Counted from the stretch's first letter, positions 9,943 to 23,618 are shown. The stretch: DNA of 64,000 nt from Xenopus tropicalis (GCF_000004195.4 NC_030677.2:172968019-173032018), one strand, 5' to 3'. Notes: a model not told the origin generated them from the letters alone. Numbers and translations are program-made.

Positions 9943-12521
9943 TGAAAAAACTAAAAACATTTATCACAAAAAAAGAAATACATTAAATCAGTTACCAAAG
10001 TTCTTATCTGGCCATGAGGGCCCTTTCTGAGGATCAAGGCTAATTCCCTTGCTACCCTTAATCCTGTACTGCTGCAAAGTTGTCAACACATAGAGATTAT
10101 ATGGCTAATTAGTGCACTTTGAACACATCATAAAAAAAAGTTTACGATCACTGCCTGAACCTGCCCCTCATTCACATTCAAACATACATTTAAAAAAAGC
10201 ATTCATCTATTCATGTCTCCATCATAATTTGGCTAATTACTGAGATTCAAACTATTATTTTGATAAAAAAAAACTTTGTATTTCCAATAATGGTTATTAC
10301 TCTTCTGAAGTACTTGCTCCACTCTCTGTATTCACACCCAGAACACAGAACTAAACAAAACATAATAGCAAAACCTCAAAAATGCATTTTGGATCCTTAA
10401 TCTTGCTGAGATTATGCAAGTCACTGCAGGAAATAGTCAAGACTTCCATGATGCTTTGGGATTAATGGATATTCATGTGAGCATAGGGCTGAACTGCCTG
10501 TCACTCCTTGTGTCCTTTAGGCAGTGCCTTTTCCACAGATCAGTGACAGATTGATGGAAAGGTTGTGATGTTGATGGTTTTCTCCCAGTTGCTGGGGTCT
10601 TTAAAACACCCCTGTGTGCTATTAACATCAAGCCTACTGCTACAGGGACAATTCTCAGCCTGCATTTATACACAGGGAAGCAGCCCTACCAAGCAGTAGT
10701 CTTAGGGACATGTCTTTATTTTACCTCTACAAGTATTGCTTACTATTTTTATGCACATCCCTTTCTTCTTGCAAATGGACTGCAAATGCCATGAATAAGC
10801 TGCTTAGTCACGATGTGTCACCACTGCTTTAACTTCCTAAAAACATTCATTGTGTAGCTAACGCCAAGCCCAGAAAAATATTAAAAAAGGATCGATTATC
10901 ATTTTAGCTACTCGGGAATGCAAACAGCAAAATGATGGACTGAGACAGGGTTTCTGCATTAATAGGCTGGAATCAACAACATGTTTCCATGTTGATATTT
11001 AAGAAATATACACCAGTTTGGCATCTATTATCCTGGATGGTTGGGACCTGTGGTTTTTGCAGATATGGGGTCTTTCTGTAATTTGCCTTATAAGACAGAC
11101 CATACATTAAAAAGTGCACATCCTTTTATAGTCTAATGGAATTATTACAACAATTATATATTATATTCTGATCTTCTTTCAGATTTTGCCTGTCTGGATA
11201 GCTTCTTCAAAAGCCTTCCTGGTCATTTTAGTCTTGTGTTACAAATCTGACTCATTAAATAGCTTGGGGGCGGGGGCTGCCTAGCAGCAGGAGCCATTAG
11301 GGCAATGGCTAATACAGTCAAGAATATGTCAGAATTGCTACATTAAACTATGAAACAAAGTACCTTCTTGGTTGGGATTCCAATCTAGAAATATCACCAC
11401 TACACAGTTCCCGAATGGCTGTAACCTAAGTACATTTACCTTGGCGTGGGCAAACTGTAAATTTATACTGGATACGTTCTTGTATTTTACTGCTTTCATT
11501 TTACATTTGGTGTAATTACTGTGTGCTAGCGTAACAGCATAGCACTATAATAAAAAATGTTTCCACTGAACACTTGCACGTCCTTTAAACATTTTAGGAA
11601 TTTTAAACAAGCTTAATATTATCCACGTGCATGTGTAAAATCTTCTTCACTTATATGTGTATGTCTAAATAATGTTGAACTGCTCTTGGCAATCCAATGT
11701 GACAGGGTTCCTTGGGAGTACTGCATATATTCCAGGGCACTTACATACTATATTTTGCAAAGACTGCTCTATGCCTGGCTCCCCTACTCCAAAAACTGTC
11801 ACACAGCATTAACAGAGGGAAAAAAAAACTCCTTCTAGCTAGGACTCAAAAAAATATAGCATTCACTGAACGCATCACTGCCAGAAATCATTACTCAGTT
11901 TCCAGCAGATTTCCTCTCGCTGGATTTATTTTGAGTCTAACACTTCATTGACTGTAGTCTCAGTTGTCAGCAATGAGCAAAATATCATGGAAACTACCAT
12001 GTGGCAGAAACAGCAGCGCTTGTGTAACAATGACTTTAATGACACAACATGCATCATCTGATGAGATTAAAACATGCACGCAGGATACCCGCCCACTGAA
12101 GATAACAGTAAAAAACAAAAATCCACCCTTGATTTTTAACACCAAAAGACTTAAAGTGTCAAAAGACTATATAATATGTTGAATAATTGGACAGCACTGC
12201 ACTAGGGCACAGAGTTATTACACAACAGTAGAATATTTAATCCTAGACATAAGAACAAAAGAAGGAGCAAGTACAACAAGTTGCAACCAAAGTATTCAGA
12301 GTCATTATTAAATTGCTTTGATGTTTCATGTGCTGCTGGTTCCATGGGTTGTATTTAACAGTATAAAAGCAAATCCAGATATAGTTGAGGAAAAGAAAGA
12401 AAGATTTGTATGATTGGCCTAAGGGGCAAACCAAGAGTCAGGATAGTGAGAGTATAGCAAAGTGCCAGTATGTGAGGAGATAGCCAACTGCTAACAAGTT
12501 AATTTGGAGAGCAAGAAATTT

Positions 12522-12813
12522 AAGGGCTATGACAGATGGGGAGATTAGTAGCCACGCGACAAATCTCCCTTGTCACAGGCAACTAATCTCCCCGATATGC
12601 CATCCCATCAGCTAGAATGTAAATCGCCGGTGGGATGGCATACGTGGCGTGGCGATTTGACGAAATCGACAAAGTTGCCTTCAGAGAAAACTTTGGCGAT
12701 TTCGGTGCCGTGTATGCCATCCCACCAGTGATTTACATTCTAGCCGGTGGGATGACATATTGGGGAGATCACGCAGCGACTAATCCCCCCCCCCCCCGTC
12801 TGTCACAGCCCTA
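12522..12813. mobile_element. Palindromic MITE family C
   Basis: The ends GGGCTATGACAGATGGGGAG and CTGTCACAGCCCTAA are inverted. The interior has several inverted copies of ATGCCATCCCACC. A C-run (12785-12797) replaces the usual CCCC near the right end. Confidence 0.72.
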
Positions 12814-13887
12814 AAGGAAAACTATAACCCTGAACAAGTGGGCTTATGTTTTGAAAACAATAATGCAAAGCAAGAATAAATCCCTTACAAGGAAGTCAGT
12901 GCATCGTATATTCTTGCTGGCTGTTGCTGAATTGGATTAGCATGCCTTTTCTATCACAGAAGCCATAGTTGCCAGTTTCAGTGGGTTGCTGCAACATGCC
13001 AGGAATTTCCAAAGCATGAGGACAGTGCCTCCCAGAGATTTCGGAAATGTTTAGGAATATTTTGCAGTATAGTCAGCAAATCACTTGAAGGGTGGAACTG
13101 CTCCAGAACGAGAGCATCACAGACATAAGATGGAAAATAATTTAGCACATTTTGCAGGAACAGGAAGGGGGCTTTTCCTCTCTCTAGAGATTGTTTTGCT
13201 TTAAACCCTTAACAGTCAGGTCCAAGTCATTTTTGCTATCCAGCTGTATCTGGATCCCTATGCACAAGATGTGTGATGAAAATATCACTGCTTCCCCCTT
13301 GCTGTCTCTCGGGCACAGTCTGGCCTAAGGAAATCCTAAGTTGCAGGTGTTGAAGTAACGTTCCACTTTTGGGTTTTCATTAGTCCAGTGAGTACAGTAT
13401 TCTCAAAAATATACACTTTGTCTGCATTTGTGCTCCACATACTACAGCAAAGTACTAAATAGTAATACACAATTTAAATACATGTACACGACAGAATTTA
13501 ATAGTTATTAGGTTTTTTTAAATAATGCAAAGTGTTATTTGCATTTAACGCTTTTCTCCCCTTAGAAACCAAGCATTATTGCTTTGATGAAGCATATTTG
13601 CATTGTCTGAAAACTGTAACCCATGAACATTTTATTCTATCGCTACAATGCAGTTTGCCAGTGTACTTTGGTGACAAAGTTCTACAGTAAAGAGCTACAG
13701 TAAAGCAGGGAGATAGTATGGATATGGAATTTTATCTCTCAGTTTAACAATGATGTCATTAACTAAATGAAGACAATGGTGCTCTGAATGGCTGAGCACA
13801 AACCTGTTAAACATTATCTGGTTGGCACTGATACCAGGGGGCAAAGTTAATCACTCTTCAGGGCAGAGGTCTAAACTAGATTTGGAG

Positions 13888-14175
13888 TACAGGTATGCTT
13901 GGGATGCTCTACATAAGGAGTCTTTCCGTAATCTGGATCTCCATACTTTTAAGTGAACAAAAATAATATCAACATTAAATAAACCAAATAGGATTGTTTT
14001 GCCACCAAAGGATTAATTACATCTTAATTAGGATCAAATATAAGGTACCGTTTTATTACTAAAGACAAAAAGGAAATATGTTCTAAATGTTACATTATTT
14101 GTTTAAAATGTGGTTTATGGGAGACAAACTTTCCAGAATTAGGAACTCTTTGGATAACAAATCCAACACCTGTAA
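13888..14175. mobile_element. MITE family A copy
   Basis: Left end TACAGGTATGCTTGGGATG, internal TCTTTCCGTAATCTGGATCT, right end GGATAACAAATCCAACACCTGTA. Nearly full length but diverged. Confidence 0.7.
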
Positions 14176-14302
14176 CAGCATTCGCTGCACTCAGGGCTAG
14201 CTGCTACCAAAATTAAATTGAAGGATAGTATATGGCATCTAAAGTGGCCATACACGTAGCAATAATGATCCACTGGGTCCTTTCATTTACAAGCAGAGTG
14301 GA

Positions 14303-14499
14303 TAAGTGCTGTGACACACGGGTAGATTAGTCACTTGTGGGATGGGATACGCAGCACCGCGATTTGCTGAAGTTGCGAAAGTTTTCGCTCAAGGCAACTT
14401 CGGCAAATCAGGCAACACCACCATTCTAACCGGTGGGATGGCACTGCGGTGGAGATTTGTTGCGGTGCGGCTAATCTCCCCGTGTGTCACAGCCCTTAA
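14303..14499. mobile_element. Palindromic MITE family C
   Basis: The ends GTGCTGTGACACACGGG and CCCGTGTGTCACAGCCCTTAA are inverted. Truncated 'GGCCATACACG'-type ends lie just outside (14244-14260 and 14535-14550). Confidence 0.7.
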
Positions 14500-14743
14500 T
14501 CAGATTAATAAAATGTTTTAGAAACAACTTTGGCCTTAAACTGGCCATACATGCCTAGATGTGGTAGGACAGTTTAAACTATTTCGGCCATATTGTCTAT
14601 TATAAAAATGTGCCTATTGCAGACATAATTTTCTTCTCCTGATGAAATTTGATGGAAAGGCAAAATATTCCTGGAAGATGAGTAAATGAGAATAGCAGCC
14701 CTGGATCAGTTAAATATCTCAACGGGTTAGCCAGTGCCCATCT

Positions 14744-15195
14744 TTAAAGGAACAGTTCAGGGTAAAAATGAAACTAGGTAAAACAGATAGACTGCACAAA
14801 ATAAAACATGTTTTCAATAAGGTTGGTTAGCAAAAATGTAATCTATAAAAGCTGGAGTGGACAGATGTCCAACATAATAGCCAGAACTCTACTTCCTCCA
14901 CTACAGCTCTTTAAGCGGTTACCAGTCAGTAACCAATCAGCGACTTGAGGGGGGGGTCATATGGAACATAACTGTACGTTTATTTTGCTTTTGAATTTAA
15001 CCTGCGTGCTCACAAACTTACTCAACAGTTATGTGCCATGTGCCCCCCCTACAGTCACTAAAATATTAGAGAGCTGCAAGCAGGAAGTAGTTTTCTGGCT
15101 ATTATGTTAGACATCTGTCCACGCCTATATAAATTACACTTTTTCATAACTATATTAGAAATAATTTTTATTTCGTGCAGCCGGATTAAATTAAA
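14744..15195. mobile_element. T2-like MITE, palindromic
   Basis: It starts TTAAAGGAACAGTTCAGGG. An inner fold pairs GTGGACAGATGTCCAACATAAT (about 14855) with ATTATGTTAGACATCTGTCCAC (about 15100). The right terminus is unclear. Confidence 0.55.
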
Positions 15196-16575
15196 ATGAT
15201 TATGTTATTCAGGTAATTCTATGGAGCCTTTGAACAGACCGGGGGCCATAAATATCCTTTGGATGGCTACAATCCAAAGGGGGCCTACACTTGGATAGCC
15301 CTGTATTAGACCATTAGAATCATTGCATTTAAATCATTTTAGACCTGTTCCAAACTGTGGGGCTGAACCTTGGCTATAGGTTCAGCATAAAGGCCAGTTA
15401 GGGACCTAACTGGGTAGAATGCTGTTTATACCCTAGATACATTTGAGAGTCCTGAATATTCCTAGGGGTATGACAGCTTTTCTTTCATAATTTCCTTCTT
15501 TCACACTATAAAACCTGGCAAAAACACGGGAGTATGCATTTTTGCACGGAATTCTCTGTGCCTGTGCGTGCAGTCACAGGAATGAGCAGATCAGCTGATT
15601 CTTGGCCTAAAGCCTTTGGCCAAATGTCGGGTCTTAAATGGAGTTTGAGCTAAGTAAGTGTGAACAGAATTGGTTTAGGTCACATGAAGAAAAAAAAATA
15701 AAAAAAAAAACATGCTGCCCATAGTGCTTAATATAGCCACCAATGGGAGACAAGTCTCAGTGATTTGCATTTTTTTAGTTTATTTTTGATAGGTAAATCA
15801 AATATCAGAGGTGAAAACAGCCCATTGTGTATATTTTTCTTACACCCATACACTGAAGGGCTGTAAAGTTACAGCAATCGGGTTGAGAGCAAGTGATATG
15901 AATGTGAGACCTTGGAGAAAGTTTTCCATCTCATACTTCGTTTCTGATTTGCAATGAAAAGCAGACGATCAAATGAAATATTTACAGTACAATACACACA
16001 AAAAGCCTAGACATGCAGGCATATGTACGAGTAAGAGCTTATACATTGTGTCTCTGATGAAGTATATACTATATTAGCCACAATGTAGCCAGTTTAGGGG
16101 CTTGTTCTTACAATGCCAATTAATACAGTCTAATAAGGTTTGGTGGTTTATAAATAAAGATTCAAATTACTCACATAAGCTTTGGGGCATTGTAGTTTGG
16201 GGGCAGACAAAAAGGATATCAATAAAAATGGTAATTCAATGATAAGAGGAAATTTTTACTTTAAAATTTTGATTTTAAAACCTAAACAGTGCCAGCATTC
16301 TTATGTGGGCAACAAAATGATAGGAAATTCAAAGAATATTGTATTGTTATTTGGAAAAATTTAAGGGCCCTAAAAATGAAAGTCATCTGGCCCAACTGTA
16401 GAATGCTGACCCTACACACACACACAGATGAAAATGAAATACCATACATTACCCTAGCAATGTCAACTCGGTGCTAACATCACCATAATTAAATTAGCAC
16501 AATGCTGTTACATATCTAAGGTTCAGCTATACAATGTAAACATAGAAACATAGAGACAATATCCCCAATTTTTTT

Positions 16576-16987
16576 TTAAAGGAGAAGGAAAAGCTAAGTC
16601 ACTTGGGGGTGCCAAAATGTTAGGCACCCCCAAGTGACTTGAATCGCTTACCTTCTACCCCGGGCTGGTGCCCCTGTACGGAGAGAACAGAACCAGCCCG
16701 GGGTACCTGCAGCGCTTCCTCCTTCGCCGCGCGCATGCGCAGTAGAGTGAAAAGCCGAACTTTAACAGAGAAGTCGGCTTTTTCACTCTACTGCGCATGC
16801 GCCTGACTCACAGTCAAGGCTGAACGGAGCAGGAAGGAGGAAGCGCATCGCCCCAGGTGCCCCGGGCTGGTGCGGTTTTCTCCTAATAGGGGCACCAGCC
16901 CGGGGTAGAAGGTAAGCGATTCAAGTCACTTGGGGGTGCTTAACATTTTAGCACCCCCAAGTGACTTAGCCTTTCCTTCCCCTTTAA
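16576..16987. mobile_element. T2-like MITE with GC-rich nested palindromes
   Basis: Bounded by TTAA at both ends, with TTAAAGGAGAAGGAAAAGC against the mirrored right end. Nested inverted repeats include GTCACTTGGGGGTGC, CCCCGGGCTGGTGC and a central pair around GAAAAAGCCGAC. It carries a perfect NRF-1 consensus CGCGCATGCGCA at 16730-16741 and a one-mismatch copy at 16792-16803. It forms a small CpG-rich island inside AT-rich intron 1. Confidence 0.75.
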
Positions 16988-17047
16988 GAGAAAGCCTTGT
17001 CAAGATCATTCTAAGAGCAATGAAAGGAAATTTACAGGGTCCAAGAC

Positions 17048-17208
17048 TAAAGGTGGCCATACACGGGCCGATTGTAATTGCCGATATCGGTACCTTATCG
17101 ACCCATGTAGGGGCAGCAACAACTGGCCTATTCCCCCCGATATCACCCACACGTAGGCGGGGATATCGGGAGAAGATCTGCTTGCTTGGCAACCTCGCCA
17201 AATGTTAG
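17048..17208. mobile_element. 'GGCCATACACG'-type MITE, left half
   Basis: Begins CTAAAGGTGGCCATACACGG and contains CGATATCGG words, then breaks off after about 160 bp. The probable other half lies at 17915-18122. Confidence 0.6.
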
Positions 17209-17914
17209 CAAATCTGTTCCTATTCTGGTTTCTCTAGCACATGCAAACAAACAGGACTGAGGTTGCCAAGAAATATTTTTATGAAAAAAAGTTTCCAACA
17301 GCCAAGGCTAAAATGAAGTTAGATTCTGACACAGGTAAGTAAAGTGGGGTAGGAGGCGGCAAGGTTTTAGTTTTCACATAATAGATTATTGCCAGAGAAT
17401 TCAACTGACAGCTTCCCATAAATACCAGGAGCATGTTAGTATGCTTGTTATTCTACCAGAGGGCTTTGGGGGAACATTAAAATGGCTTCAGCAAGAAAGA
17501 TAATGCATTTAAGAGCGTGAGTAAGGCAGAATCTGAAGGCTGACTCAGGAATACCTTAATGCACATGGTGCATAAGATATTTGATCACCACAGTAAACTT
17601 GGACAGAACCAGAATCAAAACATCCTACCCTGACAGCAGCTGCTTCCTATTCCACTGAAAACAGGATACTCTATGGCACAATGTAGTGTCATTATAAAGT
17701 ATCCGTTATGTACGAAGACTTACTGCTCCTAAATCCTACTCTCAAAGAGCTGCTTGTAAAAATGTCATCACTCATCCAATCAAGCATAAAATGAGCAGAC
17801 TTTTACTGAGAGACCTACTAAATTCTTTAAGGGACAAATATGGGCATTTTTACTTTGTTTCTTAGGAAAAACCACACTAACAAAAATTTCTACAGTAGCA
17901 GCTTTTTCTGGAAT

Positions 17915-18122
17915 GGGAAAAGGATCTGCCAGGTTAAAAGATTTTGATCAGACGCCATTGAAGGAGCCCGAGCAAAATCTACGTTCAGGGCTGAATCGGC
18001 AGGAGATAGAATTTCTATTGTTTCTACCTCCATATCTGACGAATCAGACCTTCACGTCAGTGGAGGGTGGGAATGATCTTTCACGAAAGATCGAAATTGC
18101 TACGTGTATGGCCACCTTTAAC
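17915..18122. mobile_element. 'GGCCATACACG'-type MITE, right half
   Basis: Contains CAGGGCTGAATCGGCAG and ends CGTGTATGGCCACCTTTAAC, mirroring the left end at 17048. Either one element with an insertion or two truncated copies. Confidence 0.6.
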
Positions 18123-18129
18123 ATGGAAA

Positions 18130-18625
18130 ATAATTGAATATGATGTAACATTTTATTTTTGAACCTACAAATGTATTTTTTTTGTTGTAATATTAGTGTG
18201 TAGGCACCATCTAAGTGTACTGTGCCTACGGAGCCAGCACCACACATTAGAACTGCTTTCAAGAAACCTATTGTTTGCCCTACTCCCATGTAACTAGAGG
18301 AGTCCCAAGTCAGACTTGGATTTCTTACTATTGAGTGCTATTTTGATATCTACTGGGAGCTGCTATCTTACTACCTTCTCATTGTTCTGCTGATCGGCTG
18401 CTGGGATGGGGATGATATCACTTCAACTTGCAGCTCTGCAGTAACAGGTCAGACCACAGGTCACATGGCTGAGGGCACCCTGGGAAATGAAGAATATGGC
18501 TAGCCCCATGTGAAATTTTCAAATTAAATATAAAAGAAATCTGTTGAAAAATGTTGTTGAAAATGGTTTTTAATGCAGGATTCTGCTGGAGAAGCTCTTT
18601 TAACTGATATGTATTCCTTTCAGAT
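18130..18625 (+). mobile_element. MITE related to 57717 and 43755 copies
   Basis: Shares TATTAGTGTGTAGGCA…, the GAGTCCCAAGTC block and TTCTGCTGATCGGCTGCTGGG with the copies at 57717-58440 (same direction) and 43755-44183 (opposite). The ends are eroded. Confidence 0.6.
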
Positions 18626-18791
18626 AAAAGGAAAATAAGTGTGAATGCACATCATTATTTCCATTACACAAACCTAAAGAAAAAAAAAAGTCCCATTATC
18701 AGGTTGTTCATGAGGTTCTCTCATAACAGGTCTGTATAGGTCCCTGTTATCACCCGATGTTTGGTGCAGGGCATAAATGATTGATTTAGAT

Positions 18792-19123
18792 CAGGGGTCA
18801 GGAACCTTTTTGGCTGAGAGAGCCATAAAAACCAAATATTTTAAAATGCAATTCCGTGAGAGCCATACCGGGGCCTCGATTTGCGGCTGCCTGTGGAGGA
18901 CGATGCGGCTTCAGGCCTGTTCGGCCACAGATGCTGCGGGGCAAGGTAGGGTGGGTCCTAAGGATGCCGGATGCGATGCGGAGGAGGGCGTGGCCTGCGC
19001 TCAGCGGATAGAAGATGTTCTCACGCCCCCTGTTATCTTTTTTATTAAAGATTGGACAGTGAGCCAGATGCAGCCATCAAAAGAGCCACATCTGGCTCAC
19101 GAGCCATAGGTTCCCGACCCCTG
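18792..19123. mobile_element. hAT MITE, 332 bp, perfect 8-bp target duplication
   Basis: The termini CAGGGGTCAGGAACC and GGTTCCCGACCCCTG are inverted. They are flanked by ATTTAGAT on both sides (18784-18791 and 19124-19131). CAG-type termini with an 8-bp duplication are characteristic of hAT transposons. No transposase is encoded. Confidence 0.88.
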
Positions 19124-19165
19124 ATTTAGATCAATATGACCAAACACCTGGGTGGCTATCAAGCA

Positions 19166-19582
19166 GTAAAGGAACAGTTATACCAAAAATGAACATTTTT
19201 TTAAAATAATGAAATATATATGCGCTGTTGCCCTGCACTGGTAAAAGTTTTGTGTTTGCTATAGAAACCCTACTATAATTTATATAAATACCCTGCTGTG
19301 TAGCCCTGGGGGCAGCCATTCAAGCCAGAAAAAGGAGAAAAGGCACAGGGTACATAGCAGATAACAGATAAGCTCTGTAGAATACAATGGTGTTTTATTT
19401 GTTATCTGCTAAGTAACCTGTGCCTCTTCTCCTTTGAATGGCTGCCCCCATGGCTACCTAGCAGCTTTGTTTATATAAATTTATGGGGCAAACAAAACAG
19501 TTGTACTAGTGCAGGGCAGCAGTACATTATATTCTAATTACTTTTATACACTTTCATTTTTTGGTGGTACTGTTCCTTTAAA
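19166..19582. mobile_element. T2-like MITE family 'AAAGGAACAGT'
   Basis: The ends TAAAGGAACAGTTATACC and GGTACTGTTCCTTTAA are inverted. The middle folds around GGCAGCCATTCAAGC / GAATGGCTGCCCCCATGG and GATAACAGATAA. Copies lie at 55967, 60059 and, partly, 40314. Confidence 0.75.
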
Positions 19583-20584
19583 TGAGCACCTTTACGTGAA
19601 TAGTCAACTCTGGTTTTTATTGGATTTATTGAAGCCAAACAATAGAAAAAATGAATATAAATTAAGTCCCATGAGTGCTCTGTGTTTTACATGCTGATAT
19701 TTTTTGCAGCAGCACCTGGGCCTTGTGCCTTTTTTTTGGGTAAGTGCACTGTCTTTCAAACTCTTCTCTCTAGAGAGGAGCATACCCTTCACAACAGCCC
19801 TACATGTAGGTCAAAAATAAAAATGTAGAGAAAAGAGTACTAAACACAGGGACTTAGTGCAAAAGAAAAAAAAAGTTATTTAAAAAAAAAAAATCCAACA
19901 TTTCGAGCACAAACAGTGCTCTTCTTCAGAGACAACACACACATATTTACACAGATATAAATCTATACACAAAGCACAAAAAGAGCCAGTTCATGTGTGC
20001 AATCCTATTTCTTTTTTTACCACAATGTTAAAGGACGTCTGAATTGCAAAGAATTTGCTTATAAAATGTTTAGCTGGGGCTTCAGTATGTATCTCTATCA
20101 GGTATGGCCATTCCTGTCTCTAAAACTAGAAGCTCTGGGACTTCCCTTGTATGAGGGAGTGGGAGTAGCTCTTGGTTGTTCTAAATGTCACCAGTTACCC
20201 AAAAACGGTTTCCCCCACCAGAGCTGCATGGAAACTGCCACCCCCTCAGCACTTGGCCACCCCCACCAGGAGGGAGTCCCTTACTGGCTGTCTTATAGAT
20301 TTGCACCTCACACTGGATTCTGAATATGCCTCCGGGGCACTGTTAAATGGTTCCCTATTGTTTTTTGGATGGACCGCAAGTTAAGGGGAATCAAGGATTC
20401 TACCACAAGACCTTAGATTCAATATAATATCTATTATCTGTTGCAGAAGGCTATATCACTACATTAAAAGGGCTCATGGATCTGGATAAATTTATGAAAT
20501 CCTGCTTCAGCTTAAAAGGCAGCTCTTATTTAACCCTTTTGAAAACATATATTACAGATATATCTAACTACAAACTTTTTTTTA

Positions 20585-20732
<148 letters not shown>

Positions 20733-20771
20733 GGTGCCTGGGTGCAGTATAGAAAAACGAAATCCAAAGTT

Positions 20772-20940
20772 AAAGATGCCGCACTCACAGGTCTTATTAT
20801 CAAAAAATAAAGCAAAGTTTATTAAGACAGACTAACGTTTCGGCTGTGGAGAAAGGCTGTAGCCACAGCCGAAACGTTAGTCTGTCTTAATAAACTTTGC
20901 TTTGTTTTTTGATAATAAGACCTGTGAGTGCGGCATCTTT

Positions 20941-20941
<1 letters not shown>
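20772..20941. mobile_element. Long hairpin MITE with near-perfect 78-bp arms
   Basis: The arms 20772-20849 and 20863-20941 are reverse complements with very few differences. The outer ends are AAAGATGCCGCACTCAC / GTGAGTGCGGCATCTTT and the inner part is ACGTTTCGGCTGTGG. The loop is only about 13 nt. Confidence 0.85.

Positions 20942-20943
<2 letters not shown>

Positions 20944-20995
<52 letters not shown>
20944..20995. repeat. (TA)n microsatellite, second tract
   Basis: About 52 bp of TA dinucleotide directly after the hairpin, mirroring the tract on its left. Confidence 0.93.
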
Positions 20996-20996
<1 letters not shown>

Positions 20997-21019
20997 CATT
21001 CTATTTATAAAATTTTAAA

Positions 21020-21539
21020 TTAAAGGAGACATATAGGATAAATGGGAAAACCCTAATTTTGTAGGCAATTATGAATAATATACGGTGCTGGTTTCACTTT
21101 GTGCTAAACATTAACCCTATCTGTAACAATGGCCCCTTTATTGGAGCTCCCTATAGATCCTATAGCTTCTCTGTCAGAGTTTGAAATGGAGAGTGGGCGT
21201 GTCCTAACGGTCCCTGCCAGAAGCACAATAAGAGGGGGAGAGCCAATCACAGCCCTGCACTCACACAAGCAAAGACAGGCTTCAGTTCCCTATCAGGTCA
21301 GCCTAGCTGCTGATTGGTTCCTATCCTACAGTGCAGTGTACGGAGGGCCGCCGGCTCCCCAGCTCATCCAGAGAATTCAGACAGCAGGAAGTGGAACAGA
21401 TGGGTGGGGCTAGTGGAAATTTGGGGGAATTTCTCAATAAATCAGTCTGAAACACAACTTTTTTAAGCACAATCCTTCTATATCTAGGAGTATAATTCAC
21501 TGGCACATTCTTAATTTTTATGGGATATGTCTCCTTTAA
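21020..21539. mobile_element. T2-like MITE ('TTAAAGGAGACATATAGG')
   Basis: TTAA at both ends. The left end TTAAAGGAGACATATAGG is mirrored by ATGGGATATGTCTCCTTTAA. The interior is unique-looking and GC-richer than its surroundings. Confidence 0.72.
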
Positions 21540-23540
21540 ACATTGAGCCATAAAAAAAACAGCTTTTTAACTGCTCTGAATTCTTTCAGTGAAACAACAT
21601 GCCACAATTAAATATATACATGGGGAAGGGATTGTTTTTAAGCAGAGCATGGAAAAAAAAAATACTGGACAAAAAGCCAAAGATCAAGATTTGTGTAATA
21701 AAAAGGAGTCCTTGTCTACAGTGGGTCTCAAGGGGACATATTTTCAGGATTTCCTCACATGAGTAAATGTGGATTAATCACCACCATACATCCACAACTG
21801 TTAAAAACACTAAAAGACAGGCAGAATAACAAGGAAGGATATGGTCTGTGCATGAAAGTGCCTGTGTGTCACCTACACACATTTCTGAAATTGCCTTAAA
21901 ATGTATAAGTAAATGTTTAAAGGGGCACCTAATAATTAAGGAGAAACCCTGCAGCAAATGGCAATGATTCCTTCTGCAGGCCTCACTGACCACCTAAGCA
22001 ACTGTTAGGCTACACCAACTAATTTCCCACTGAAGTTGAAGGACAAGGCACACATATAAGAACATAACTGTACTAAATAAACAGCTATATTTGGTTTAAC
22101 TAGACATTTAATTAGGTTGTGTACATGAAATTGCAGATACGTTGATGTAATTGTAAATTCAGGCCACCAAGTTACCAAAGTAATGACTATTAATATCTGA
22201 GATTCAGCTTCCCTTTTCCCATTGGCAGGTATGTCTGAAATGTGGTGATTACTGTAGTTGGTAGTATGGTTGGCAAGTTTAAAAGGTATATATTTATAGA
22301 ATCTATTATCATTTTTTCATTTTATTGATGGGCGTATGAATTTCTACTTATTATAAATGTGACAAAAACCTACAATGTGTGCCCACAACTCCAGCAATAT
22401 GCAATGATAACCACAACATGTAAAGAGGCACAGGGACAGTAATGAATCAAACCCCTTAACAAAGCAAAAGCTTCTGCTGTATACAGTTACCAAATATACA
22501 ATAGCAACCTGGAATAAGGAGAAGTATTAACCTTTCTTTGCTTGCAGCAACTCATCATCATGAAATGTACAGCGCCATTCAGACATAATGTATATTAGCC
22601 TAAAACAACTGCCAATGGTTTCTGTACCTTTCTCAGTGCAATAAGAATATTACTATTACAAGCTGTTAATGTATATTCCCATTGCTGACATTTATTTTGC
22701 ATATTTGGAAAAAAGCCAGCAAGAGGTAACATTTTTCACATTTTTAGGAACAGTATTCCTGTTTAAAATCTCACTGACAGATAAACAAGAGGCATATCCT
22801 TGATAGAGAGCAAGCAGTTGTGTGTTGGGGGATGCAACTAAATAAATGGGAGTGACAGAGAAATTGCTTCCTTTGCAATACAAACAGTGGGCCAATGATG
22901 CTTGGCCCTCTGGCTATTATGAGGTACAACGCTCAGCAACCTAAAGCACACACAGAGATATTTTATTAATAAAAGCAATTTGAGACTATGCTGAGACATG
23001 ATGCTGAACAGATCCAGAAATGAATATTCCTTAGATGCACAGGGTAATCCTATTAAACCCCCGATTTCCAGTAAATATGATGGTGCAGTGCCAAGAGCAT
23101 GGGGCTAGAGACAAGACAGACACATTAAATAGGTCAAAGAGGAGAGCTGGGATGTGCTTATGGTGACATTGCTGGTGCAGCCCCAGCACATCAGCAGCCA
23201 GTCGCTTTTGTTCAGTGACAGCAGTAGCAGTCAGCGCAATGCTACAAACCCTTTGTTGCTACTGGCAGTACCGAACCCGGAGGCTTCCCACTATGCACAC
23301 CCCGCTATAGGAAACGCTGCATTCCGTACATCTATTCTATGGTCTGGGGCTGCTCCGATGGATATAAGCAAATCATGGAAGGCGATGACTGCACCCTCAT
23401 TATCTGTCAAGCAGCCCTCAGCTACACGGACAGGGAAAATAATGACAGCGCAGATATCCAACTAACTGCGCTACTACACTCCGCTCCCAGTCTCATTGCG
23501 CTTATAAAGAGCTGTATAGGGAATTCCGTAGCGCACCTAC

Positions 23541-23578
23541 CCCATCAGCAGCAGCACCATGGCTCCGGAGCTCTCCAT
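23541..23578 (-). promoter_or_regulatory. uORF start, exon 1A part
   Basis: The first ATG is at 23578-23576 with A at -3 and G at +4. Two more ATGs (codons 7 and 12) lie in the same frame. The 38 nt before the splice site encode 12 codons plus two bases, starting MESSGAMVLLLM. The frame then continues in exon 2 and stops inside the APC CDS. The remembered human exon 1A also starts its uORF with ATGGAG and has a second in-frame ATG at the exon end. Confidence 0.72.
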
Positions 23579-23618
23579 CCTGCCTCCTGAACGCAGCACA
23601 GCCGGCGCGCTCCCGGCG

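Noticed and set aside
20997..21540. Plus frame of 94 codons at 21129-21413
   Set aside because: Internal to a TTAA MITE; no similarity recognised.
23154..23590. Plus-strand frames of 83-103 codons over promoter 1A
   Set aside because: Open because of GC-rich composition; antisense to exon 1A, with no start context, splice support or similarity I recognise.
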